NCBI GenBank assembly: GCA_964420835.1
Contig: CAYQUO010000019.1
Location: forward strand, 1 to 64,000
DNA length: 64,000 nt
Reading direction: 5' to 3'
From: CAYQUO01 sp964420835
Lineage (GTDB): Bacteria; Chloroflexota; Anaerolineae; Anaerolineales; Anaerolineaceae
Shown piece after piece: positions 55,635-63,505 of this stretch (position 1 is the stretch's first letter; the number at the start of each line of letters is the position of its first letter). The notes beneath the pieces are model-generated. The model was given only the letters and a program-made list of their open reading frames with translations, made no database searches and was not told where the DNA came from. Both the position numbers and the translations under genes were made by a program.

Positions 55635-56649
55635 TTTGTAGATCAATCCCTTTCCACAACGAATCCAAAACAAGTAACGCGGTAAAATTCCTGCGGTCCC
55701 ATCCTTCCGGTGTTAAGTAAATATTATCTCTTGAACCATCAAGGCCATGATTTGGTAGCGTGTCTGCGGCTAGCCAAAAATTCCATAGCGGGACATCTAA
55801 TTCATAAGCCACATTTGCAGTTGCCCGATTGATGGAATGGTCCCCCTCAACGTTATCTGCTTTTGTTGACAAGACGGGAATTGTACCGTTGTCAATAATT
55901 ATTCTGACAATTTGCTTCAGATATCCCTTATAAGCATCTGCTGATGCGCCTGCCTTCCAATTTGTGCCAAGATTTACAAACATAATTGCAGGTTTACGAA
56001 TACGCAGTTCGCATTGCACGGGGTTTTCACTAGTTTCACACATGCCTTGGTCGGCCCAAAGGGGGGAAAGAGCAGAAGGTGCGCTTAAGCCATCTTTAAC
56101 TGCCTGACTTTTATGCGAAAAGGAACCACGGAAAAATGCGATGGTATTTTCTAGATAGGAATATTCATCGGTAAAATAATAGCGGTCTGTTTCATAAATT
56201 CCCAAGAATACATTGGGTTCACTCTGGCAATCGCCCACAATGGAAAAAACCTTGGGGCTGTTCCCATGTTCCAAACCATATTCGAATATTTCTCTCATCC
56301 GCGATGAAACAACTGGCACAACAGGCCAGGACGGCCATTCTCGAGGCAATAAACCTTTATTTGGGGTTGGTGTAATTAATATAACGTGATTTTCTGAGTC
56401 AAGACTGCTTGTTTGATTTCCGGTGTACGCTTGTTCGTCATTTGCATGAGAAAAAACTGGTGTGCTGGTTTCTAAAGAATCCAAAATAATTATTGGAGTC
56501 TTAGACGTGGAGGGTGCAGTAATTGTTGGGTTAAAAGGGGTGACTTCATCGAGTTGGGTGCCTATGGCAGGATCATTTCGAATGCCATTACAGGATGAGA
56601 CAATAAGAGCTCCCAAGGATATTATGCTTGCAATAAATATCTTTTTCAT
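55594..56649 (-). CDS. SGNH-like lipoprotein with altered active site
   Basis: This 351-residue lipoprotein has a signal peptide ending LIVSSC (Cys20) and a Thr/Pro-rich linker (about 30-105). An SGNH/GDSL-like domain (about 115-345) follows. Block I reads IVGDCQS (139-143), with Cys where the nucleophilic Ser normally stands. The C-terminal RDNIYLTPEGW resembles block V but lacks the DxxH pair. It may bind glycan without hydrolysis or use Ser143. It starts 7 bp after the MBOAT stop and overlaps the second SGNH gene, so all three are one operon. Confidence 0.8.
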   Translation of the reverse strand: MKKIFIASIISLGALIVSSCNGIRNDPAIGTQLDEVTPFNPTITAPSTSKTPIIILDSLETSTPVFSHANDEQAYTGNQTSSLDSENHVILITPTPNKGLLPREWPSWPVVPVVSSRMREIFEYGLEHGNSPKVFSIVGDCQSEPNVFLGIYETDRYYFTDEYSYLENTIAFFRGSFSHKSQAVKDGLSAPSALSPLWADQGMCETSENPVQCELRIRKPAIMFVNLGTNWKAGASADAYKGYLKQIVRIIIDNGTIPVLSTKADNVEGDHSINRATANVAYELDVPLWNFWLAADTLPNHGLDGSRDNIYLTPEGWDRRNFTALLVLDSLWKGIDLQNGAASNGSEKFQE

Positions 56650-56656
56650 GCTTGTT

Positions 56657-58072
56657 CTACCAGAAACCAAAAAGCCTTTTGATTATAACAAAAGCGATCT
56701 TTGGATCAGTTATCGTAAACCACACCCAGCCCAAGGATACAAAAGTAAAGGTCAGGCAAATTCCAAGAACCCGCGCAACAAGTGGCACCCATGAAATAGA
56801 TGATCTTTCCAAATATTTTATTCCAAACCATGAATGCCAAAGATTATTAATAAAAAGTCCAGTTGCGTGCCAAACTCCCCAGATGATAAAACCTGGTTGA
56901 ATGCCATGCCACAAACCGATCAGCAACATTGTTGAGAACTGGCCAAGGGTTTTGATCCATAAGGGAGAAAGAGATCGATGTCTCGTTCTAAGATGCCGTG
57001 TTAGAGGGTTAAAGAAATATATACGAAACCAATTTGTTAATGACATGTGCCAACTATTCCAGAATAACGTTAAATTCGGTTGAAGGTATGGTTGATTAAA
57101 ATTTTCAGGAAGTTGAATCCCCATCATTTCCCCAATACCAATTGCGATGTCTGTATATCCGCTGAAATCAAAATAAATTTGAAAGGAATAAGCGCACAGT
57201 AGGAACCACATCCATCCAGGTGTTTTCACCAACAAGCCATTATATGAATTTAATGAAATTCCAGAAAGTAAATCAGCCACAAGATATTTCTTAAATAAAC
57301 CGATGGTAATCCTTTTAAATGGTTCATGAATATGATGTTGTTCAACGAAATCTTTGTTATTCAAGTCGCTGGTGAATCTATCAACCCTGTCTATTGGTCC
57401 TGCGACGATTGCTGATGGAAATAAGATGAAAATCAAGTAATCACAAAAAGGCACATCGGCATATCTACCTAATTGCTTATCTCGCAATGTATGAATCAGG
57501 CGAAAAGAGATATATGAGAAACCAATCCACTGCAGATCTGTTGAGGCAGCCGTAGCAGTGGGCTGATGATTGATGCCCCTGAGAATTTTGCTTATATAAA
57601 GGGAAAATACAGGGGTTTTAATCAGAATGAATATTCCGATTACAACAATAAGCCCCGCCCAAATCTTAATATGATCCATTGGTAATTGGGTAAAACCCAA
57701 AATAATTAATAAAATCAGAATAATGGTGACGGGAGATAATTCAGCAGGACGATAATTAAACAACCGCAGATGGAGATTAATATTTTGCGTTGCTGAAACA
57801 CCGATGATTAATAAAATGGCAAGAAAAATATACAGTCCATTTACACTTGACAACACCTTTTCACGCCCTGTCACACTTATCCAACAGAGTATTATGACAA
57901 GCAGGGATATGGTTGGCAACCAATACGCGACATTCCGAATGGGTATGTTCGGTTGGAACCAATAAACAGCTATAACACTTAGAGAAAAAAGGAAAGGTTT
58001 TTTGTTTAATTTGATTGGGGTTCTATAAAGAAATGCTATCAGTACCAAAACAGGGATCGCATGGAGCGTCAT
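56657..58072 (-). CDS. MBOAT-family membrane O-acyltransferase (DltB/AlgI-like)
   Basis: MBOAT proteins move acyl groups across the membrane onto extracellular polymers. The 471-residue protein has an extra hydrophobic N-terminal region (about 1-165, four or five helices) before the core. Core motifs are FPSAIVAGPIDRVDRF (218-233), FWNSWHMSLTNWFRIYFF (337-354; His342) and the catalytic GLWHG (His389), with WGVWH (His402). Its ATG overlaps the stop of a 41-residue upstream gene (TAATG), and two SGNH genes follow. The acyl donor is unknown. Confidence 0.92.
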   Translation of the reverse strand: MTLHAIPVLVLIAFLYRTPIKLNKKPFLFSLSVIAVYWFQPNIPIRNVAYWLPTISLLVIILCWISVTGREKVLSSVNGLYIFLAILLIIGVSATQNINLHLRLFNYRPAELSPVTIILILLIILGFTQLPMDHIKIWAGLIVVIGIFILIKTPVFSLYISKILRGINHQPTATAASTDLQWIGFSYISFRLIHTLRDKQLGRYADVPFCDYLIFILFPSAIVAGPIDRVDRFTSDLNNKDFVEQHHIHEPFKRITIGLFKKYLVADLLSGISLNSYNGLLVKTPGWMWFLLCAYSFQIYFDFSGYTDIAIGIGEMMGIQLPENFNQPYLQPNLTLFWNSWHMSLTNWFRIYFFNPLTRHLRTRHRSLSPLWIKTLGQFSTMLLIGLWHGIQPGFIIWGVWHATGLFINNLWHSWFGIKYLERSSISWVPLVARVLGICLTFTFVSLGWVWFTITDPKIAFVIIKRLFGFW

Positions 58073-58197
58073 TAAAACCCCTGATATATCCAGCTGGGCG
58101 TTCGATCAGATGTTAGGATGATCAACAATATGACTAGGAGACTTAGAAGAAACGCCCACAGGTTTTCTTTTGTGAGAAAACCATATCCATTTTTCAT
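58072..58197 (-). CDS. 41-residue single-TM peptide, DltX-like, feeding the MBOAT
   Basis: This tiny gene fits exactly between its neighbours: its ATG overlaps the lipoprotein's TGA (ATGA) and its TAA overlaps the MBOAT's ATG (TAATG). The product has a short polar N-terminus (1-12), one helix (about 13-29, Leu/Ile-rich) and an outside tail that ends PSWIYQGF. The last six residues match the aromatic-x-Tyr-x-x-Phe pattern of DltX (FxYxxF), whose tyrosine is proposed to carry D-alanine through DltB. By analogy Tyr38 may be the acyl carrier here. The DltX link is inference from motif, size and position. Confidence 0.78.
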   Translation of the reverse strand: MKNGYGFLTKENLWAFLLSLLVILLIILTSDRTPSWIYQGF

Positions 58198-58577
58198 TGG
58201 TAGCCGCAAACCAACCAGTCGGAATTTACTTTATTAACCTGAAAAATCCTTCTGGAAATATCCAGTTCCTGAAGTTCGTTATTATAAGTGGCGATTATTT
58301 TCCCTGTACAAACCACTATGGCATGGGTATCTCCACTTTCAGTGCTCTCACAATTAAGATCTTTTAAGGATGCAGTGACTCCAATAAAGGAATCAAGTTC
58401 CAGCTTAGCCTGCGGCTCAAATTCCTCGCATATTAAATTTGAAAGTTCGATTGAGTCTTCATTTACCAATGCTTTCAAGTAATCTTCAACGACAGTTGCA
58501 GCTTTTCCTGTTTGGCTGGAACAGCCAACAATTAAGAACTGAAATAATAGAAAGAATGCTATTATCTTTTTGCCCAT
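58194..58577 (-). CDS. small lipoprotein heading the O-acylation operon
   Basis: This 127-residue lipoprotein has signal peptide IIAFFLLFQFLIVGC (Cys19) and a mixed alpha/beta domain. The fold looks NTF2-like, with VVEDYLKALVNEDSIELSNLICEEFE followed by beta strands and DWLVCGYQ. Several cysteines (Cys50, Cys75, Cys90, Cys124) could form disulfides outside the cell. Function is unknown. GGAGATAAG precedes the ATG. Its stop overlaps the 41-residue gene, so it is the first gene of the operon. Confidence 0.82.
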   Translation of the reverse strand: MGKKIIAFFLLFQFLIVGCSSQTGKAATVVEDYLKALVNEDSIELSNLICEEFEPQAKLELDSFIGVTASLKDLNCESTESGDTHAIVVCTGKIIATYNNELQELDISRRIFQVNKVNSDWLVCGYQ

Positions 58578-58955
58578 CTTATCTCCATTCGGTTTTTAAT
58601 CTCACGCAATCAATGAAATAACCAGGCCAATCCAATAACCAAATCATGAGTTTCCCTTACATTTACTTTTGTGTCAAGCCCAATTTGTTCTCGCTAATGG
58701 TAATTACTTGAAGTTCGTAACTTATTGTTTTCTTGTATGAATCCCAAAGAATAACAACTTTTCGCATACTCAAGTGTTAAAGTTGGGTAATCACGAGAAT
58801 ATCTAACGATTTTGAATTTCTTCGATAAAATGAGGCCGGGTTGAAAGACATATTCACACCCAGCTTAGCATGATAATGAAAAGGGTTAATGCCCAATCCG
58901 CATCTGTTATAATGCAGGTGATATTCGTCCCATTAATGTTAAAGAAGGATTGATC
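58578..58955. promoter_or_regulatory. divergent promoter region between the O-acylation operon and the radical-SAM gene
   Basis: No gene is supported. On the plus strand TTAATG (58886-58891), 16 bases and TATAAT (58908-58913) with an extended TG at 58905-58906 form a good promoter; the predicted start near 58920 leaves a leader of about 36 bases. On the minus strand only weak promoter matches (TTGGTT/TATTTC) precede the lipoprotein. Confidence 0.5.
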
Positions 58956-60431
58956 ATGAATGCTTTATTGGTATACCCGGAGTTCCCAGATACTTTCTGG
59001 AGTTTTAAACATGCATTGAAATTCATAAATAAGAAGTCGTCGTCTCCTCCACTTGGATTATTAACAGTCGCCTCTTTATTACCCCGAGATTGGACTTTAA
59101 AACTGGTTGATTTGAATGTTTCCAGCCTAACGCAATCGGATATCAAATGGGCCGACATTGCACTTATTAGCGCAATGGTTGTCCAGCGGGAATCCGCCCA
59201 CGAGGTAATTCATCTTTTGCATGACAACCAGGTAAAGGTGATCGCTGGAGGCCCATTATTTATTGGTGAGCACGAAAATTTCCCGGAAGTCGATCATTTT
59301 GTTCTCAATGAAGCTGAAATCACATTGCCCGAGTTTATACAAGATCTCCGTTCAGGCAACCCAAAACCCATCTACTCTTCCAATGAATTCTCTGATATTC
59401 AAACAACACCCATGCCAAAATGGGAGCTTGCTCAAATAAAAAAATATGATTCATTAAGCATTCAATACTCCCGTGGCTGCCCTTTTAATTGTGAATTTTG
59501 CAATGTCACCACATTATTTGGTCATACACCCAGGGTTAAAACCACCAGGCAGATAATTGACGAGTTGAATCACATTTATGATCTTGGGTGGAGAAGGAAT
59601 ATTTTTTTTGTGGATGATAATTTTATTGGTAATAAAAGAATTCTAAAGAGTGATCTACTCCCTGCGTTGATACAGTGGCGTGAAGGGAAAGTTGGGTGTA
59701 CTTTTATCACTGAAGCATCAATAAACCTGGCCGACGATGATGAACTGATCGATCTAATGGTTCGGGCAGGGTTTAGGTCTGTTTTCATTGGCATTGAAAC
59801 CCCCGATGATGATAGCCTCAAAGAATGCAACAAATTTCACAACCGTAAACGCGACCTTGTGCAGGATGTCATCAAATTGCACCATAAAGGATTGCAGGTA
59901 ATGGGTGGATTTATTGTGGGTTTCGATAATGACAATCAAACCATCTTCCAACGCCAGATCGATTTTATCCAAAATAGCGGAATTGTCACCGCCATGGTTG
60001 GCTTGCTCCAAGCGCCATTTGGAACCAGGCTCTATAATCGTTTGTTGCATCAAGGTCGAATACTTGCTGAAATTTCCGGTGACAATAGCGATGGAACAAC
60101 AAACATTATTCCAGTAATGGATATCACTACTCTGAAGCAAGGTTATCAAGACATTATCGCTAAAATTTATTCTCCGAAATTATTCTATCAGCGAGTAATG
60201 AAGTTCCTGGCTGATTACAAACCCGCAAGAATTCCAGGCATAATTGCCCGGGATGAAATTAGCGCTTTCTTTCGGTCAATATTCCAGATCGGTTTTCACG
60301 GTTCCGGATGGATTTATTATTGGAAGTTGTTTTTCTGGTCCTTGGTGAAATACCCGAAAAAATTTCCCCTGGCTATTACAATGGCAATTTATGGCTATCA
60401 TTTTCGGATAATTAGTGGAGTGAACCAATAA
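58956..60431 (+). CDS. cobalamin-binding-type radical SAM protein (DUF4070-like)
   Basis: This 491-residue class B radical-SAM enzyme has an N-terminal B12-binding-like Rossmann domain (about 1-140; MNALLVYPEFPDTFW, ISAMVVQRE, VIAGGPLF, lacking a clear DxHxxG). The radical-SAM core (about 165-370) has Cys175, Cys179 and Cys182 in GCPFNCEFC. A C-terminal DUF4070-like region completes it. Relatives methylate or rearrange lipids and cofactors (for example HpnR-type hopanoid methylases). The substrate is unknown. ATG 58956 follows AAGGA at the right spacing. Confidence 0.87.
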   Translation: MNALLVYPEFPDTFWSFKHALKFINKKSSSPPLGLLTVASLLPRDWTLKLVDLNVSSLTQSDIKWADIALISAMVVQRESAHEVIHLLHDNQVKVIAGGPLFIGEHENFPEVDHFVLNEAEITLPEFIQDLRSGNPKPIYSSNEFSDIQTTPMPKWELAQIKKYDSLSIQYSRGCPFNCEFCNVTTLFGHTPRVKTTRQIIDELNHIYDLGWRRNIFFVDDNFIGNKRILKSDLLPALIQWREGKVGCTFITEASINLADDDELIDLMVRAGFRSVFIGIETPDDDSLKECNKFHNRKRDLVQDVIKLHHKGLQVMGGFIVGFDNDNQTIFQRQIDFIQNSGIVTAMVGLLQAPFGTRLYNRLLHQGRILAEISGDNSDGTTNIIPVMDITTLKQGYQDIIAKIYSPKLFYQRVMKFLADYKPARIPGIIARDEISAFFRSIFQIGFHGSGWIYYWKLFFWSLVKYPKKFPLAITMAIYGYHFRIISGVNQ

Positions 60432-60496
60432 ATTAATGAATTAATAAATTAATGATTACCAAAACACATTTCACAATGATAAAAAGAACTGAATAA

Positions 60497-61093
60497 TTAT
60501 TCAGGCCGGTCCTTGACCGTGTATATCAAAGGTGTGCTAACGATTGTTACAATTCCCTTCAAAATGATATTAGCCCAAAATATTTTCATTACTGAACTGG
60601 TGGGCATATTTCCATAAAATGCCAATAAACTGAACGCCAAAGAATCAATGGGAATGCTGACTGAATTGGAAATAAGTACTCTGGCCCATTGAAACCGTCT
60701 TGTTACTCTTGCCACCCATATACGATAAACTTCGGTATCGATTGTTTCCGAGATGACTTCTGCAACGATACTCGCCAAAGTGATTCGCCAGACCGGTGTC
60801 AATACTTTCCCCCAACGATCAGTACTGCCCGCAATAGTATCCGGGGGAAGAAGGGCAACAAACCAAAAATAGACCGCCATGAAAAGATTGACAATCGCTG
60901 CTGATATGATCAATAACCGAACACCTTTTAATCCTAGTACCTTATGGGCTATGTCTCTCAGTGTGAAAGTTACCGGGTATATGAACGTACCAGCATCAAA
61001 TGATAAGCCAAGAAATTGTACGATTTGCAGGCTGCCAATATCGGACAACATTTGTGCAGCGATATAAATTACACAAACAACAATTGACCCCAA
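60497..61093 (-). CDS. queuosine precursor transporter, YhhQ/VUT family
   Basis: This 198-residue integral membrane protein imports preQ0/preQ1-type queuosine precursors. Family features are AAQMLSDIGSLQIVQFLGLSFDAGTFIYPVTFTLRDIAHKVLGLK in segments, the ASIVAEVISETIDTEVYRIW signature and the ISNSVSIPIDSLAF segment. It has six hydrophobic segments. The start is TTG 61093, 8 bases after GAAAGGGA. No preQ1 riboswitch could be recognised in its leader. It is a stand-alone gene with its own promoter. Confidence 0.9.
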   Translation of the reverse strand: MGSIVVCVIYIAAQMLSDIGSLQIVQFLGLSFDAGTFIYPVTFTLRDIAHKVLGLKGVRLLIISAAIVNLFMAVYFWFVALLPPDTIAGSTDRWGKVLTPVWRITLASIVAEVISETIDTEVYRIWVARVTRRFQWARVLISNSVSIPIDSLAFSLLAFYGNMPTSSVMKIFWANIILKGIVTIVSTPLIYTVKDRPE

Positions 61094-61413
61094 ATTAACA
61101 GTCCCTTTCAGAGATTATGAATATGAATTGGTAACAACAAACTGATTTCGAGTTAGAAAAGAAGTAACAGAATTTGAAAAGTCACGGATATCAGTAAACA
61201 GTAGGTTATGGTAATGATTATACCTTTAGGGCCATATTTGACTACGCCCTACTGATGGTAATTTGCAAACAAAAACCCCGCTTTAAAAATTCATGCATTT
61301 TGGCTAAAACAGAAACGCCTTATATCGATTTTGCGGCCTGATAAAAGCGACTGCAAAATTGCCTTTACAATTCAGCGGTTAGGATAGCCAATAATTTTCA
61401 GCCCCTACTCTTC
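61094..61413 (-). promoter_or_regulatory. YhhQ promoter inside an inverted repeat; otherwise non-coding
   Basis: No gene is seen in this interval. On the minus strand TAGTCA (61244-61239), 16 bases and TATAAT (61222-61217) form a promoter about 125 bases upstream of yhhQ. The pair CAGTAGG (61199-61205)/CCTACTG (61248-61254) flanks it, and TAGGGC/GCCCTA inside offers an alternative pairing. A T-rich segment on the minus strand near 61275-61270 could end the phn transcript, but its hairpin is poor. Confidence 0.45.
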
Positions 61414-63456
61414 TTATACAAATTGTTCCCTAATCTTCGCGCTAGAAAAATCCATTAACGCGACAATGATTACAATTGCAAGTACAACTGTGCCTGCCTT
61501 GTGATATTGCAAACTGCCGAAGTATGAGGAAAGCATCAAACCAATACCTCCCCCTCCCGCGAAGCCAATAATCGTTGCCATGCGTATATTAATATCCCAT
61601 TGGTAAATCAAGTAAGACAGGAAAGGCGGAACAATTTGCGGAACAATGGCATACATAATTGATTGCATTTTGTTGGCACCTGATGCAACAACAGCTTCAA
61701 TTGGCCCTGGATCAATATTTTCAATGGATTCTGAGAATAACTTTCCCAACAAGGCAATAGTGGTCACGGCAAGTGCAAGCATACCGGCGAAAGGTCCAAT
61801 CCCGACCCAAAAAATGAAAATTGCTACATATAATAAGGCTTCAATTGACCGTAAAATATTAAAACCTGAGCGTGTTATATAGTAAATCCAAACCAGAGCC
61901 TTGCTTTTCCCTGTTAGGTTTTTAGCAGCAAGAAAACTAAATGGAATTGCCAGGATGCCCCCCACCGTGGTAGCCATAAATGCCTGCATGATGGTAATGA
62001 TCAATTCACGGACAACATTATCAACAACTTTTTTACTCAAGTCGATTGTAATGAAATCCTTCAATAATGATAAAAACGTTGGGCCTGGATTAAATAACTC
62101 ACTAATTTTTATTTTTGTGATTTCCCAACAATAAAGAAAAACCACAATTCCCAATAATAGATAGAAAATATTACGTGTTTTTTTTAGTCGCTGGTTATTT
62201 TCAACTTTTGGAGGCTGATCTTTAAGGATATTGAACCTAAGCCGACTGCTGATGAAATCAACCAGAATGATGACAATTGCTACAGTCCACAACGCAGCTG
62301 CATATTGTTGGTATCCACCCATTCGGATGGTTTCAAGTACAAAAAAACCTATTCCACCACCTGCCACAAAACCTATTACTGTAGCTGAACGCATATTGAT
62401 ATCCCAACGAAGTAGTGTATAGGAGAGAAATGGTGGGATAACTTGAGGTAGCACAGCGTAACGGATTACTTGAAAAAAATTTCCTCCAGTTGCCTCAATT
62501 GCTTCCACCGGGCCTGCATCTATATGCTCAATTTCCTCTGAATATAGTTTCCCCAAAGCGGCAATCGAATGGATAGTTAGTGCTATTACCCCGGCAAAAG
62601 ATCCCAACCCAACCCAAACAATAATTATTAACCCCCATACAACTGTGTCAATCGCGCGCACAACGTTAAGTATTACTCTGGTCAGGTAATAAATGATACT
62701 TCCCCCAGGAATCCTTCTCATAATATTATGTGCTGCAAAAAAACTTATGGGGACAGCCAATAAGGTTGAGAACAATGTCGCCATTAAGCCAATAGCAATC
62801 GTTTCAATAATCTTCCCCGTCTGAAACCCTGGAACACGCTCGTTTTTAGTGGCCTTACCAATCAATACCATCCAAGTGGGCGCTGTAATTGTGCCCTTTT
62901 GACCAAATATTTGTCCTACATTACCGCTTAAAAATACTTCTGGTCCTTTTTTGCCTTTCACCCTTGATATTGAATAATCCCAAAGGCAATCCCAACCACA
63001 AACAACAACCTTGTCGTCCTTATAGGTTGAGAAAAAATCTGGGTTAACTAAGCTCTTCATAACCGTTCTAACATCATTGAACCTGGTAAACAATCTATCA
63101 AGTTTTACCCCGGTTACTGACCACCCTATTACATATAAAACGGTCGCGGAAGAAATGATCGCGATTAACACCGATGATTTTTTATTCCTGGAAAGCTGAA
63201 AAGCATCGAAAATATTCCACAAATAAAAAAAGATTAATGGTATCCATAACCAATTTATAACTTGTTCTTGATTGATTATCACCTGACCTATTTGGAAAGT
63301 ATGATAAGACCAATACACCAGGTAGCTCATAACAAGGGTAAAAAGAAAAATCGTTATTCCACGCCAGTTCTTTTTTAGAGCAATTTGACCAAATCCAGGA
63401 ATAACTGCTGAAATAAGCGGAGCAATTCTTGATTGATTATTTATCTTTGATTTCAT
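61414..63456 (-). CDS. phnE: phosphonate-type ABC permease, two PhnE domains in one chain
   Basis: This permease of about 680 residues belongs to a phosphonate/phosphite-class ABC importer. After an N-terminal module of about 130 residues with several helices (IPGFGQIALKKNWRG) come two PhnE-like permease domains. Their EAA-type coupling loops are EEIEHIDAGPVEAIEATGGN and ESIENIDPGPIEAVVASGAN, each followed by a QVIPPFLSY/QIVPPFLSY segment. Normally two PhnE copies form a dimer; here they are fused. ATG 63456 is used; a TTG at 63474 is also possible. It follows phnC by about 50 bp. Confidence 0.9.
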   Translation of the reverse strand: MKSKINNQSRIAPLISAVIPGFGQIALKKNWRGITIFLFTLVMSYLVYWSYHTFQIGQVIINQEQVINWLWIPLIFFYLWNIFDAFQLSRNKKSSVLIAIISSATVLYVIGWSVTGVKLDRLFTRFNDVRTVMKSLVNPDFFSTYKDDKVVVCGWDCLWDYSISRVKGKKGPEVFLSGNVGQIFGQKGTITAPTWMVLIGKATKNERVPGFQTGKIIETIAIGLMATLFSTLLAVPISFFAAHNIMRRIPGGSIIYYLTRVILNVVRAIDTVVWGLIIIVWVGLGSFAGVIALTIHSIAALGKLYSEEIEHIDAGPVEAIEATGGNFFQVIRYAVLPQVIPPFLSYTLLRWDINMRSATVIGFVAGGGIGFFVLETIRMGGYQQYAAALWTVAIVIILVDFISSRLRFNILKDQPPKVENNQRLKKTRNIFYLLLGIVVFLYCWEITKIKISELFNPGPTFLSLLKDFITIDLSKKVVDNVVRELIITIMQAFMATTVGGILAIPFSFLAAKNLTGKSKALVWIYYITRSGFNILRSIEALLYVAIFIFWVGIGPFAGMLALAVTTIALLGKLFSESIENIDPGPIEAVVASGANKMQSIMYAIVPQIVPPFLSYLIYQWDINIRMATIIGFAGGGGIGLMLSSYFGSLQYHKAGTVVLAIVIIVALMDFSSAKIREQFV

Positions 63457-63505
63457 GGGTTCTTTAATGTTCAAAAATTAGGTCAAAGTTCTTAATAATG
63501 AGATA

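Noticed and set aside
61094..61210. preQ1 riboswitch upstream of yhhQ
   Set aside because: The conserved C-rich stem and A-rich tail of the preQ1-I class are missing.
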